This document shows, piece after piece, positions 34,771 through 46,600 of a stretch of 64,000 nucleotides of DNA (position 1 is the stretch's first letter; every line of letters begins with the position of its first letter). Both the position numbers and the translations under genes were made by a program. Where the stretch lies: positions 1 through 64,000 of the forward strand of contig WBMZ01005334.1 of NCBI GenBank assembly GCA_013400975.1, given 5' to 3'. The notes beneath the pieces are model-generated. The model searched no databases. It saw nothing but the letters and a program-made list of their open reading frames with translations, and was not told the DNA's origin. The DNA comes from Atrichornis clamosus (lineage: Eukaryota > Chordata > Aves > Passeriformes > Menuridae).

Positions 34771-37070
34771 AGCAGGTGATGGGCAGAGGAGCTTTGACAG
34801 CTGCCTAGGATGTGGTTGTGAACACGTAGGTCATGTAAGAGGTGGGGAGAAAGCACTCCAAATTATTCTATCCTCACTATGTTTGCACGTGCCTCCTGCT
34901 GAAGGTATGGTCTCCTTCAGAAAGGAGTCAGTTCTGTATCCTAACTTTGCACCAGTGGAAACTCCCGAGGCACTCGATGACTCTTGAGAAATCAGATGGT
35001 GTTGTTATGTTTGACAAGAAGGGGATTTTTGAGACAAACATTCCATGCTTCCCTTTCTTTAGAAAATCTTCATGTAGCATGAGGATAAAAAATAGGATCA
35101 CAGTATTTCCCTCTTCTACCTTCCACCCCCCAAATGCTTTTTGGTATGAGTTCTTGCTACAGTTTCATGAATTTTTATGTGATTGTGCTGTGCATTTCTT
35201 TTTTAAAAACCATGGCTACTGCTGTTCTATACTGTGTGCTGTTTGCTTTAGTGCCACATGCCATGTCTGGTTTTTTTCAGTCTTAACACCTATTACTTGA
35301 GAAACAGTTTGTCAATTTTAGTGGTGTGCAGCCCTGCAGAGTATTACTACTTGTGACTTGCAGCAGTGTGCAGTATAACATTTACCCTTTTCCCAAAATT
35401 TCCATCTGTCTCCTACATCGATTAGTGAAAACCGTTACTGACATTTCTGAATTGGAATGTGTGGCTCTAGGGAGAGTATTTCCTTTTTTGCATTTAGCCA
35501 GCTAAATCATCCGCCCAACAATCTATCAGCTCAACAAGCCCTTGTGGAGAGGCTCTTCTTGTCTTTCCTCCTCTCTTTCCTTTTCATCAGTTATGAGTAT
35601 TTTCTCACCTCTTTGTATGCTTTCAGCTTAATCTCATTCTTCATTGATGCATTCTTCAGACAACATTGATGGAATATTTAATTTGTGGAGTTTGTGATTT
35701 ATGTACTGTACTATAATTGCATAGAATTATTTCAAAATGTACTAATGCTCTTGCACCTCATTGTTCTTTACGACCAGATAAAGCTAGCTAAGTGTCGTCC
35801 AGGCCCATCTTATTTCAGATTGGACTTGAAACTGACTTTTTAAGCAATTAGCATTGTATTGCCTTTATTCATGCTAACAGTAGTAAATTCTGGTGTAAGT
35901 ATCAGTCACATAGTAAAACCCTTTCTAGTAGCATTGCTGAGTAATAGAAAAGCCTGTTGATGTGAAGACCTACAAGTCAGAACTTCGATCTGATCCTGAA
36001 ACTGTGTAATTCTTACATTACTAACAATGCTGACTTTAATTGAGACAGGTGAATCCAAGAATGGTAATTGTTCTGCATGGAAAAACTGACAATGTTTTTA
36101 GAGCTATTTTTATTGATGCATTTTAAAATCTCACTTATTCCCGTCCTTCCCCCTTTCTTTTTTCATGCACAAAAATAATCCAATAACTGTTTCTGGCTAG
36201 TATTTGCAAAGTAAAAGTTGTGTTGCTTTGAAGCTGAATAGAAGGAAACATCATGTTCATGGTTTCACGGTCTACGTATAAAATATAGTTAGTGATTAAA
36301 AATATTTATAATATCTAACCCTTTGATTTTCAGATCTGTTTATCTGTAAAATATCCTGGGTATTTTATAGTCCAAAATAGGTTTAGGTTTTGATGCTGAA
36401 TGATGTATTTGTAGAGGTACACAAAAGCTAATTAAATCAAAGGAATAAAGATAAAGACTATTTCATATTAGAAAGGACTCATTCAAGAATGGTGACTTGG
36501 TGGTGAGCCCTTTCAGGAAGCTTTTAGGAAAAGGCTGTAGGTTAATGGGGAAGCTAATTCTATTGTCTGCATATGGAAAGGATTTTTTTCCCTGTAATTC
36601 TGGAATGACATTTTTTGGGGGTTTTTTTCCCCTTGAGAAATAGAGGGAAATACAAAAATTCTGGACAGAATACTATAATCCTCATTTCTAAGGAAGAACA
36701 AATAACAAGTAACAACTTATAACATAGTAAAACAATTTAAAGGGCCAAGTGATAAATTAATGGAAGTGGGTTCTTGTATTTTGTTTTGGAAACTACGCAC
36801 ATTAGATTGAATTGTTTCACAACCAGCATGCCTAATTATTGTGTCTGCCACATTCATCTATTTAAATCATTCCCAACTTTTGGATTGCTGCCTAGAATAT
36901 TACTGCAGTACGTGTTTCAACTGGTTATACCCTTGTCACGTGTAACTTCACAAAGGAGGATGATTTTTTCTTTTTTTGGAAAAAAGTACAAGTGAGCATT
37001 GGCTGTTTGTTTATAATATCTGATAAAAAGGGATGATAGGTTTCATAAGGTTGATTTGAATGAGTTGCAT
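34771..37070. other. Intronic sequence upstream of exon 2, no gene seen
   Basis: AT-rich intron end. A T-rich 152-codon frame at 34842-35300 has no domain and low-complexity composition, so it is not annotated as a gene. Confidence 0.55.
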
Positions 37071-37075
37071 GTGAA

Positions 37076-37100
37076 CTGATGCTGTATTTGTTTTGTCAGG
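37076..37100 (+). other. MBNL2: Branch point and 3' splice site of intron 1
   Basis: CTGAT at 37076-37080 fits the YTNAY branch motif, with the candidate A at 37079. A T-rich stretch follows, then TTTTGTCAG ending at 37099. The branch-to-AG distance of about 20 bases is within the normal range. This is the simplest acceptor for the leader/coding exon. Confidence 0.6.
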
Positions 37101-37756
37101 TCAGTGACTTAAAAAGTGCCTTTACCAAGTCACTTTTACGAGCGAGGATTGCTACGCCTGTGTTCTCAAAATCCCATCTTTGTCAGCCAGACATTGCCTT
37201 CACCTTACACCTGGCAGAAGATACCTCAGCTGTCTCCATTTGCCAATTAGTTGAAGGGAAACTGAAAGCAGAAAAAGAATTGTTATTATTATTCCTGGGA
37301 CATGAACAAATGACTGCATTGCTTTTCTCGTGTAATCAATACCGGCAAGCAACCATCAGAGGAGTGCTATTCTATCAAGGAGTGCCATTGCATTGATGGA
37401 CCTTGGCTTAAAACTGGTGCATCCGTGATTACAATCAAGAAACCCACGTGTTTTACAGACAGAAATGCGACTGAGCATGTGTTCTCCCAGCCAAAAGTCT
37501 ACAAGCGGGACTTAATGATTGATGAGTGACTGCTTGCTGATAAACTTTCTCCTCTTGTTCTGCTTTGTGTGTGTTGGACATCGTTAATCGTCTCCCACTG
37601 TTTGTTTTTTTAACTTTCTTTTCAACTGGAATTGAAGTTATTTTTTTCTGATTTTTTTTTTTTTCCCTTCTCCCTTTCCTTTGTCATTAGTTTTGGAAAT
37701 TTCTTCAGTATAATTCACCTGACAGCTACTTACAAGTTCAAAATCAGCTTCTCATC
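37100..37756 (+). other. MBNL2: 5' UTR part of MBNL2 exon 2 (uORF-rich leader)
   Basis: 657 bases lie between the acceptor at 37099 and the start codon. Base composition is more balanced than the surrounding intron and no repeat is seen, consistent with transcribed leader. It carries six short AUG-started frames: 37302-37313, 37310-37396, 37396-37428, 37465-37515, 37515-37529 and 37522-37587. Two pairs share stop/start bases (TGATG at 37394-37398 and TAATG at 37513-37517). All stop before the main ATG. YGCY tetramers, the MBNL recognition core, occur about 11 times at 37117-37564. A T-rich region at 37597-37680 leads to a second acceptor-like site at 37690, so shorter leader isoforms are possible. 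Confidence 0.6.
37641..37691 (+). other. MBNL2: Alternative 3' splice site candidate inside the leader
   Basis: A strong polypyrimidine tract (37641-37680, mostly T with C) is followed by TTTGTCATTAG ending at 37690. By eye it is as strong as, or stronger than, the site at 37099. Use of it would give an exon 37691-37930 with a 66-base leader that contains no ATG before the main start. No obvious donor was found at 37100-37600 to make the upstream part a separate exon, so the two acceptors look like alternatives. Confidence 0.5.
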
Positions 37757-37930
37757 ATGGCTTTGAATGTTGCTCCTGTAAGAGATACAAAATGGCTGAC
37801 ATTAGAAGTGTGCAGGCAGTTTCAGAGGGGAACTTGTTCACGCTCTGATGAAGAATGCAAATTTGCACACCCCCCTAAAAGTTGCCAGGTTGAAAACGGA
37901 AGAGTTATTGCCTGCTTTGATTCCTTAAAG
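37757..37930 (+). CDS. MBNL2: Muscleblind-like splicing regulator 2, first coding exon (residues 1-58)
   Basis: MBNL2 is an RNA-binding regulator of alternative splicing, polyadenylation and mRNA localisation. It binds YGCY-type RNA through paired CCCH zinc fingers and is sequestered by CUG repeats in myotonic dystrophy. This exon encodes exactly 58 codons, beginning [18 protein letters not shown]. The first CCCH finger is complete: Cys19, Cys27, Cys34 and His38 (CX7CX6CX3H). Cys53 near the exon end is the first ligand of finger 2, whose remaining ligands must come from the next exon, outside the window. The start is chosen because it gives the family N terminus and has an optimal context (A at -3, G at +4). 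MALNVAPV and [12 protein letters not shown] favour MBNL2 over MBNL1 (MAVSVTPI) and MBNL3. The frame runs past the donor only into a short intronic tail, which is not real protein. Partial gene: the C-terminal exons are not present. Confidence 0.95.
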
Positions 37931-37936
37931 GTAAGG
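37928..37936 (+). other. MBNL2: Splice donor of the first coding exon (AAG|GTAAGG)
   Basis: The exonic AAG (Lys58) is at 37928-37930 and GTAAGG follows from 37931. This is a near-consensus donor in phase 0, located exactly where family homology ends. Confidence 0.9.
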
Positions 37937-37939
37937 AAA

Positions 37940-40865
37940 AAAAACTTCATGTGTAGTGAAAATGCTACTACATTTTAGTGAAAGTAAAATGTGAAATGAT
38001 GAGTTACAACTAAACCAGGTTAATTAGAAAGGGATTTGTTCTTGGTAAGATGGATATTGAAACAAATGTTGTTTATCATAATGTTTGTTTATTGATGCTT
38101 TTAAGATTTCTAAGGATTTTTTTTCAAATGTCACTATGTTGTTTACAAAAATTTCATATGACTGTGGGATACAGAATTTCTTGCAGCTGGTAGGGCAATT
38201 GTATTCTCCCAAGCACATTTTATGAATTATAATTGTTTCATGGCAAATGAAAATACACAGTGGAACAATACTAGACCATTCCCAGAGTCCTAATGAAACA
38301 AATCATATGGAAAGAGTGCAGATTTTTTCATTTAGCTCAACAGAAGTAAGAAGAGTCTGTCCATTACTTCAGTTTTTGACATGGGGGGTTGTTTACTGTT
38401 GCTATTGAAGACTCAGGTAAATTAATTGCATTGGTAATTACATGTATGGATAGTGCAGATGGGAGCATAAGTTTAGGTCAAGCGAAGGGATTCTCTCCTT
38501 TGTAGGATATTTAGCAATTATGTTGTTAGGCCATCAGCTTCTTCTAACTTCCTAATGACATAAGGCACGCTTTAGAAAACTATTTTTTAAAGTTCTGTGA
38601 AAAAACTTCATGTACTGCATAAAAAAAGATTAAAGACCCCCTGGGATTTGAGGAGTACACAGTGTTTTCCATGATGATATGTATGTGTTCTTGTGTCAAC
38701 AGAAGGAGAAAGCTTATTTCATATCAATAATTAAAGGGCAGAAATGAGCATTTCAGATTTTATTTTGAAAGTTTTAGTTGTGGCTTTATCTTCTGGGCAT
38801 GGGAGAATGTCTTGGCTTGCTTTCTAAATTTCGCTTTGAGGATCAAAATTTCAGTTACCAAGAACTCTCTTACTGTGAAAACATCAGTCTGAAAGAGATG
38901 AAAATTCAGGGTGCTATATTTTCATTATAATTTTTTTTTTTGATGCAGTGCAGGATATTGTGCTAGTCATCTTCCTTCTCTTTTTTCTCATCTCCTCTTT
39001 TGAACATTTAGAAGAAAGTATCTCAGGGGAAATGTTTATTGAGGGGGTTATGTTCTGTATATCCTGTAAGCCAGAGGAGCACCTTTGGAGTCATGGCAGT
39101 ATGTCATCGAGTGCTATTAATGACCTTAATCCATGGATTACTGCACGATAAACTGTAACAGCTTCTTTGTAGATGTTCTTGTATATTGGTTGTCTGCCAA
39201 TGGGATAATTTTTTTTTAAACAAGCAGAGTACTGTCTGCAGCAAGTGGGCAGTACTCCGATTTTACAAAAAGTAAGAAGGTCTGTAGAAGGGGGTTTTTA
39301 TGCACTCTTTTAATGTACTATAGAGAGTCTGGGCTGTGGCTGGGAGGCTGGAGACAGGCTGCAGGACTCAGCCACCCCTGGGCTGACAGGGCAGTGGATC
39401 TGCAGTGCTAGAGGTGCTGCTGCTGCATCATTGTGGTGGAAGCGGTGATGCACCTGTCCTTGATGCCTGAGGGCAGCATTGCTCTCCCCGGTAGCACTGG
39501 GCTCTCACAGTGGAGTTGCCAGCTATTCAAGCTGGAGACTTTTGTTCAGGGGTGGTTATTGTCTGCAAATAAAAACTGGAGTCACAGACTAAGCTACTAA
39601 TACCGTGAAGAGAAATCCTAAGGGATCACAGTGGATAACTTACTGACAACCAGCATCATTGCTCAGTGGAGAGAAGCCCAAAACCGTGTAAAAAAAATGT
39701 AGTTAAACCAAGCAGCTGTGTTTTGACCTAGTGTGGGAGGACAGCTGCCCTGAGGGGTCAGCCCACTCCAGCCCAGCTCTGGTGGCTGAAGTGGTGCTGC
39801 TTGGTCCCGCTGCCCATCATCACCCTCTTCCCAGCTGGCAGAAGAAAGCATGCACCTGTGCCTTCCGTCTTGCATCTCCTAGTCTAATGGGTTAAATTGC
39901 TGGTACAGATGGGATTATACCAAGAATTGACATTGTGGCCTGAAGCAGTAGAGGTGGAGGTACAGGTTTCTTCCAGCCATCCCTGCTGCAGGTGGAGGGA
40001 GATCCAATATCGGGACAGCAGTGCCTTCAACTGCAGCTCCTTGGCTCTGAGCACGAGTCGGAGCTGTGTGTTTCCATGTGTTCCCTGACCCCGCCGTGCA
40101 CAGGAAGCTGTTGGGTACCATTGCAAGTGCTGCTCTGGGCTGTACTGACTGGTGTCCTCACAGCCGTACCTCGGTTATGCAGAAGAGTGTTTGTAAAGCG
40201 ACGTATGCACAGCAAGAATGTGCCTGGTTAGCTCAGTTTGCTCGTACTGCTGGTTGAGGGACTTAGGTTAGTCACATAAATATATTTGAGACGTAGCTTT
40301 TGGAAATACTGGTGTTAATCGTACAGTTTCAGAATAAGTCCTTGGCACTCAACAAGAGGGATAACTTTTCATGTAAATAAACAGAACAGTCTAGAATTAT
40401 AGATAAAATCAGAATTTAATTAAAAAAAACCAAGAGCTATTTTCCGTGCTGAACACTGAATCACATTTTAATACAGGCAATTATTTAACATTTATTTACA
40501 TAGCATCTAGAGCCTTTTAACTGTTTTGGCTTGATGTATCTGCTGTAAAAATAAATTATAGCAAGTGTATTGAGTCTCTCAATAAATATCTTTCTATGCA
40601 GAAAAGACAGAAAATTTTTTTAGTCTATGATGTAGTTATGTTACATTTAGGTGGTGCCTGGTATTTACAGCTGCTCCCTTAGAAGTCAGTCAAACACAAG
40701 ATACAGCATTCTGAGACAGACTCTCCTTTGCACACTGATCAAAAGAGTCCCTGTTTTGGGTAGGGACATATGCTCCCCTGCATGCTGTCTTCTTTGCAGA
40801 TTTCCAGGGCAGACAAGGGAGCCTGGTATAAGCATCTGCCAGCTGGATCAGACTACCAGAGCACC
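37940..40865. other. Intronic sequence, no gene seen
   Basis: AT-rich to 39300. A GC-richer interval follows at 39330-40230 with about ten CpGs at 40005-40205 and many short overlapping frames on both strands. None is recognisable as protein. The GC-rich part could be a decayed repeat or a regulatory element. Confidence 0.5.
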
Positions 40866-40872
40866 AGTATGA

Positions 40873-41322
40873 AGCTACAGGAGAGAGTCCAGTGAAGGGT
40901 CACAAAGATGATGAGGAGACTGAAGTATCCCTCCCATGAGGAAAGGCTGAGAGAGCTGGGACTCTCCAGCCTGGAGAAGGCCCAGGGGGTTCCCATCAGT
41001 GTATATAAATACCTGCAGGGAGGGTGCAAAGAGGGCAGAGCCAGGCTCTGCTCGGTGCTGCCCAGTGACAGGACCGGAGGCAATGGGCACAACCTGAAAC
41101 ACCAGAGTTCCCTCTGAACATCAAGAGACAATTTGTCACTGTGAGGGTGACTGAGCACTGACACAGGTTGCCCAGAAAGGCTGTGGAGTCTCCATCCTTG
41201 GAGATACTCAAAAACTGTCTAGGATATAGTCCTTGGGCAGTTGTCTCTAGATGACCGTGCTTGAGCAGGAGGTTAGACCAGATGACATCCAGAGGACCCT
41301 TTCAACTTCAACTATCCTGTGA
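40873..41322 (+). mobile_element. CR1 LINE 3' end, 5'-truncated, well preserved
   Basis: About 450 bases with clear CR1 3'-region landmarks: GAGGAAAGGCTGAGAGAGCT (40939), GACTCTCCAGCCTGGAGAAG, the GCCCAGTGACAGGACCGGAGG block (41060), CACAGGTTGCCCAGAAAGGC (41162), GAGTCTCCATCCTTGGAGAT (41188), and a terminus CAACTTCAACTATCCTGTGA ending at 41322 in the form of the CR1 3' octamer. CR1 is the dominant LINE of birds. Only the 3' UTR-like part is present; no reverse transcriptase sequence remains. It is better conserved than the copy at 7230, so younger, and lies in the same orientation as MBNL2. Frames on either strand within it are repeat-derived. Confidence 0.93.
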
Positions 41323-43310
41323 CCAGCAGCACCTTCACACTGACTTTCCCATAGCCTTAGGATTTTTCTAAGCTAGCAAAAACTGGCTTTAGGACCAAAG
41401 GATGTAATCCCAGCCAGGGACGCTTGCCTCCATATCGTGCCATGTCCTTTGTGCTCTCACTGCTGCTTTTGTGATTGTGCAGTGCACCAGGTTGGGCACA
41501 TTAGTTGTTGCTGTAGTTGCTGCAGAAGAGAGAAGGGCTGTGTGGCACCAGCAGAGCACTGGGTCAGTTCTGCCAGTGACAGTGCTGTGGCCTAAGGCTG
41601 GGCTTCTGGAATAACATAATTGCATCAGAATCCAAATTTTCCTGTATTAAAGAAGTATATTTGTAAGTCTGGCAAAAGGTCAACAGCACTTAACAGACCT
41701 TGTTGGCTTTTAACTGAAAAGGGGTTTTTGGCTCTCAATACCTGTCCTTGTAATACTTGACTTTAAATCCAGCAGAAGTTGCAACAGCAACCCATTGGAT
41801 TGATTACAGCTTTGAGGATCCAAAATGCTCGCTGTTGAAGACTGTCTGGGCTCTGAATATCCTTCATCTGTGAGATGCTCCAGGCTAGACAGAAATAGCT
41901 AAAGACTAATGAGCCTGGGTCAGATTCAGGCCAGAAACGTGCTGGTTTCAAGCCAGGTTCTGCTGCATGGGCTTCTGAGAGGCAAGTCAGCATTTGTTTC
42001 TCCCTCTGTGGTGAAGGACAGAGTCTGCTCTGTTCTGAGCAGGACATTTTTTGGGTTTTAGGAGAGTGCAGGTGGATCATACCTCTGCACCCCATGGATG
42101 ATGGATGTAGCAGTCAGACAGATGCATGCCCAATAGCTGGCCATAACATCGCCACCAGCAAAGGGGGTCCCTCCAGCAGAAGCCCCATATGACTGGGTCA
42201 GCCAGTGTGGCCACACAGACACACCCAAAACTGTACCAGGCAAGTGACCTTGGTGAGCTTAATGTGAGGATGAAAGTGTCTCCGGGCTAATCCGGTTGAC
42301 TGTGCTTGAGGTGAATGAAGGGAACTTTCATGACAAGGCTGGGGGTGGGAAGCTGGGGGAGCTTTCTGAGAAAGCACTGCCAGAGCCTTGTCTGCTGCCT
42401 TAAACCGTCCCAAAGCCTTTTTGTGGAGGCCTTACAGGCTCCCCTTTGGATGCCTTTGGAAGGGTCTGTGAAGTGATCTGTCTAACAGGAAAGCTGGGTT
42501 TCAAGAACTGCTTCATTTATATTTTTATACTTCTCTCTGGGTTCAAGTAGCTTAATTTAAAAGTGAATAATGTGGATATATAACACTTAATAGATCACAT
42601 TTAGATCCCTCTAAGTTGGACACTATTAGCAAACCTCTTTCCAAAGCTTTCTTGTCCTGCTCATAGTAAAGAACAAAATCCTTTCAAAGGAATACTAGTA
42701 TATGACATAATGTGTGAGGACCAGAACATGCGACACTTTGCTGTATTGGAATTGGAATTAAAAAAATTAAAATGAATAGTGATGTCTAGGAGGGGGAAAG
42801 GGGAAAAGTTTGGCAGATAAGAAAATACAATCGTGCATTTTGCTGGGAGTTAACTCTTATGTTCGCAGACAAGTTTGGATTTTCAGTCCTGGTGTTATTT
42901 CTTGACTCAGATTTATACCCTTTCTGCAGGCCAGCTACTAGAAGGATATGTTGTCTAAGCTAATACAGATAACAGAGAAGGTATCTTGAAGATACTGTCA
43001 TTGCAAGTTTTATGGTGGTAACAAGGAAGCAAAAGCTTCTTTAGGGCCCAGATAACTTTTTCTGGTTTTTTTGCTAGTGTCTAAACACTTCAAACTCTTC
43101 TATTTGTTGAGCCAGCAGACTACTGTGAACTGTTCATTTGCATTTTCATGAAAGCCTTTTAAGTATATGCCTATCTGGTCTCATTTGGCACCACAGAATA
43201 AAAAGTTACTGAAAGCTGTACACAGACTTGCTTTCCAAGTTAAAAGGGTTACAGGAAAAAAAATATTTTAGGAACATCCACTTCCTTTAAATATCTGGAA
43301 CTGAAATTAC
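41323..43310. other. Intronic sequence, no gene seen
   Basis: GC-moderate to about 42450, then AT-rich. Frames on the minus strand at 41389-42413 have no recognisable domains. Nothing supportable. Confidence 0.55.
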
Positions 43311-43349
43311 TATGTTTAATTTAATATGTTTAATTTAATATGTTTAATT
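43311..43349 (+). repeat. 14-bp tandem repeat, about 2.8 copies
   Basis: TATGTTTAATTTAA is repeated perfectly at 43311-43324 and 43325-43338, with a partial third copy to 43349. An AT-rich minisatellite-like array. Confidence 0.85.
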
Positions 43350-43514
43350 GGCTTTATTTAGAAAAAGGAAAAAAAGTCTTTGTAAAATGAGCAGGGTGTT
43401 TGTACAAGAGTGAACTCAGAGTTGGGAGGCAGTAGGTAGTCATTTGTCTTCCTGTGATTCCTTTTGTGGGTCTCTAATGTTTTACAAATGTCAGGGACTC
43501 AGGATCATCTCACA

Positions 43515-43600
43515 GTTTGAAGTAGGTAATACCTGCTCACATTTGGCAGGTGAGGCATTCGTGGAAAGGGGCTTGGCTAGTTTTGTCCATACTAGGAAGC
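43515..43600 (+). mobile_element. Possible MIR-like SINE core fragment
   Basis: The order AAGTAGGTAATA, ACATTTGGCAGGTGAGGCAT, then GGGGCTTGGCTAGTTTTGTC resembles the amniote MIR/CORE-SINE body (a 'cattttacagatgagg ... agtgacttgccc' arrangement) in decayed form. The match is loose and could be chance. Confidence 0.25.
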
Positions 43601-46600
43601 ATTTAAATGGGTGTTCATAGTGTCCTAGCTGCCTGAATTTCTGCCCATCACCCTGTTATGTGGTGTGACACTGTTCAAAGACAAGGGGAGTTCAAGGACT
43701 GTGCCTACAGCTGGTGGGAAAAATTGACTGAAATTGGCAAAGTAATTTCTCTTGGGCGACAGAGCAGCTTATACCTGCTGGGCCCATGAACTTTGCCTGC
43801 TTTGCTGCACAGTGACCCAGTATCAGCAGGATGTTGGGGTATAGGCTGCCCTTTTCAGTAGTTGTGGGCTCTGAGGATGTGGAAGTTGCAGGCTGAAACC
43901 TTTCAGATGGAGGATGCAGAATCCAGATCTCACTTTTCCTGCAGAACAACTTCAGCACATACTTTCCTTTTCACCCACCTCTGTTTTTTCTTGTAAAAAG
44001 CCCAATAAACTCCAGGTAGTCTTGAGAACCCTACCTGTTAGAAGCTTTCGTGTGTCTGAGTTGCTGCAAAGTGTGGGCGTGAAGAGGAAGCGCCAGTCCA
44101 GGCCAGTTTTAGATGACTATTAACTCTATTCATTCTGACTGAATTAACTCTGTGGGCTCCCCCTGTTTTCAGAATATCAGTGGCCACCCTGGGGCAGACC
44201 AAAGCCCCATTAGCCCAGTGACCCAGTAATGGCCAGTAGTGGATGTCTCGGGGGTGGTGTGTAAACATGCAGTGGCTTCATTGAGTGCTCTGCCGGCTCC
44301 TGGTGATGTGCTGTTCAGGGACATTGAGAGCCAGACATGGTGTGCTTGTACCTAACAGCTCTCTGTGACCATCTTTCTGCTGGATTTGTCCTGCTGTTTA
44401 ACCATGTACACCTTCAGTACCCACAGCAAGGACTTCCACAACTTCTTTACATTCAGTATGGAAACCAACTTCTGTTGTTCTTTTCAAACCTCCCTATCTC
44501 ATGGATGCCCCCAGTTCTTGTACTGGAGAACAGAAGAGGATCTCCTTTGATTCGTCCTCAGGATGAATCTGGGTGGGTTTTTTTCCACTGACTTAGCTCT
44601 GGACGGGACATGGTTCTCCCCAGTGAGTTCAAAGGAAGCCCTATGAGAGAAGGCTCATTGTTTTAAATCTGCTTAGTGAAAACACTGTTCCCAGGACAGA
44701 TACAATTCCCAAAGGCCCAGCTTTTTAGGTCTATGGCAATTTTTGGGCTCAGAATAAAGTGCTGCATTAAATTATGCCATCCTATTTCCTAAGACTATAT
44801 TTCACCTTATACCAAATCCCTACAACTGTGAGCAGCTGCTGAAAAGAGATAGTTACATTCAGTCCTGTATCCTATCACAGCTAGCTTCCCATTTTTGTCT
44901 CTGTTCAGGTGATCATGCAGCCATGCAACTTGTTTGACTTGATCCAAAGAAAAGGGAAGAACTACATTAAATATAAGTTGAAACTATTAATTTAGGCAGC
45001 ATCATCTTTCATAAATTCAGGTAAAGGGGGTTTAAGAAGGGGCAATCTCTTTTAGAAGACCCTCCGTTAGTTCTGAGTTTAGGGATTCCTAGTATATCCT
45101 GTGTGTTCAATCACCTGTTCTTGTTTGTTTTCTGAAAAAAAATCCTTTATGTTCCTTTGTAGTCCCTCCAGCAGGCACAAATTCCTTTAACACTTCCTTT
45201 TTCCTGTTTGTCTCCCTCCTGTCTATTCATGCAGCTGTCTCCAGGCCACCTCTTCTGTCTTGGAAGGGTTAAAAGGAAGGTAAGATTAAAAAACAAGTAG
45301 GTGAACTGCTGGGCTGACACACTTAGAAATCCATGAGCTTGGCTTAAATTGATAAGGAGAGAAACTGCAATAAGCCTTTAACAGTTGTGTTACATGGTAT
45401 TTAGGTTTTTTTTTTAATTTGTATTTTTAGAAAAGGCTGTTTATGTTTGCTCACTTCAAAGGGCACTGTGCTCCTTGCTAGGGTTTGTCTCTCTGCTGAA
45501 AGGAACACTTCTGATTTATTTCATAGCAAAGAGTGGAGGCACAGCTCATCCCAGCCACCTGCAGTGCTTAACCCGCAGGAGCCCCAGTGGACTGCCAGGG
45601 CTGAGCCAAGGGCTGGGCCCTGTGGTAGAGGGCCACTAGCCATCAAGTCAGCTCAGAGGAGCAAGTCCTGACCTGCTGCCCGTGTCTCTGCCCTGGGACT
45701 GGAGCTGTGAAGAGCAGAGAAGTTGAACCAGTTGAAGCTCATTACATAGCCTGCTACAAGAGCTGGGTGTCTCCTTCAAGGCCCTGTTTTGTTTCCTCAT
45801 TTGTCTCTCTCAGCAGCACCACCGAAAGCACAAAGTTGTCCTGGCTGTCACTGATATAACCTGTCACCACCTGACCTGCCAGATTTTAAACCTGTGAACC
45901 TTGTTATAACTTAAGTTCCATTTTCAAAGGAGAATAGCTGATCACTGAGTTACCCAGGCCCTGCTCCCCCCTGAAGTCATGGGAAGCTGCACTTCCCAGT
46001 GGTGCGGTTCAGTGGCAAAGCCTCTGGATGGCCAGAGCAGACACTTTTCCCGAGCAGATGTGTCACAACAGCCTGTGCCTCCTCTGGCCCCTTAGGGCCA
46101 CCCGATGTCAGTGAGGGGTTGTTACCAGTGCAGTTTCCAGGTGTGAGTGAGGGCGTGTTACCAGCGCACTGTTTTCGGTGTGTTAGAAGTGACTGAGCCG
46201 GTCGCCTGGGCCCTGGCCTGGGGAGGAGGATGAGCGCTAAGAGCAGAAATGGTTGGAAGCAAAAACAATTAAAGAATAGTCACTAAAGGAGGTAATACGA
46301 ATCTGTCTTGTTCACTGAACCACGTTGTCCTGAAGGAATAAAGGTGTATTTAATAGTTATTGGGCAGTGGTCTTGCTGGGTTGAGTTAACTCTTGGAGCT
46401 TCCTGCTTCCAGAAGAGACTTGAAAAGAGCATTCTCAGGTACTGTGCCATACCCCTTCACATCAGATGCAGCTGCCACTCGGTTATCAGTCTAAGTCTTA
46501 TTACACGAAGAAGAGAAGCAAGGCAGGTTAGTTACGGCCACAGGAAACCTTGCATGAAAGGGCAGATGTTCTTCAGATTTTCAGGCACTTCGGGGTGCTT

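Larger units (their letters stand above)
540..37099 (+). other. MBNL2: Intron 1 of MBNL2 (about 36.6 kb)
   Basis: Non-coding AT-rich sequence lies between the exon 1 donor at 540 and the exon 2 acceptor at 37099. Open frames on both strands are short, lack recognisable domains and have no coding-like composition. A very long first intron is typical of vertebrate MBNL genes. Discrete elements inside it (repeats, CpG patches, inverted repeats) are listed separately. Alternative first exons could lie within it but cannot be proven from sequence. Confidence 0.75.

Noticed and set aside
34842..35300. 152-codon Phe/Cys/Ser-rich frame
   Set aside because: The composition reflects the T-rich tract; no motif or splice context supports coding.
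37931..37978. Extension of the MBNL2 frame past residue 58
   Set aside because: A consensus donor sits exactly at the end of family similarity; the following codons are intron read-through.
40853..41211. Several frames on both strands
   Set aside because: They lie within or at the edge of the CR1 3' end, which is non-coding in this part of the element.
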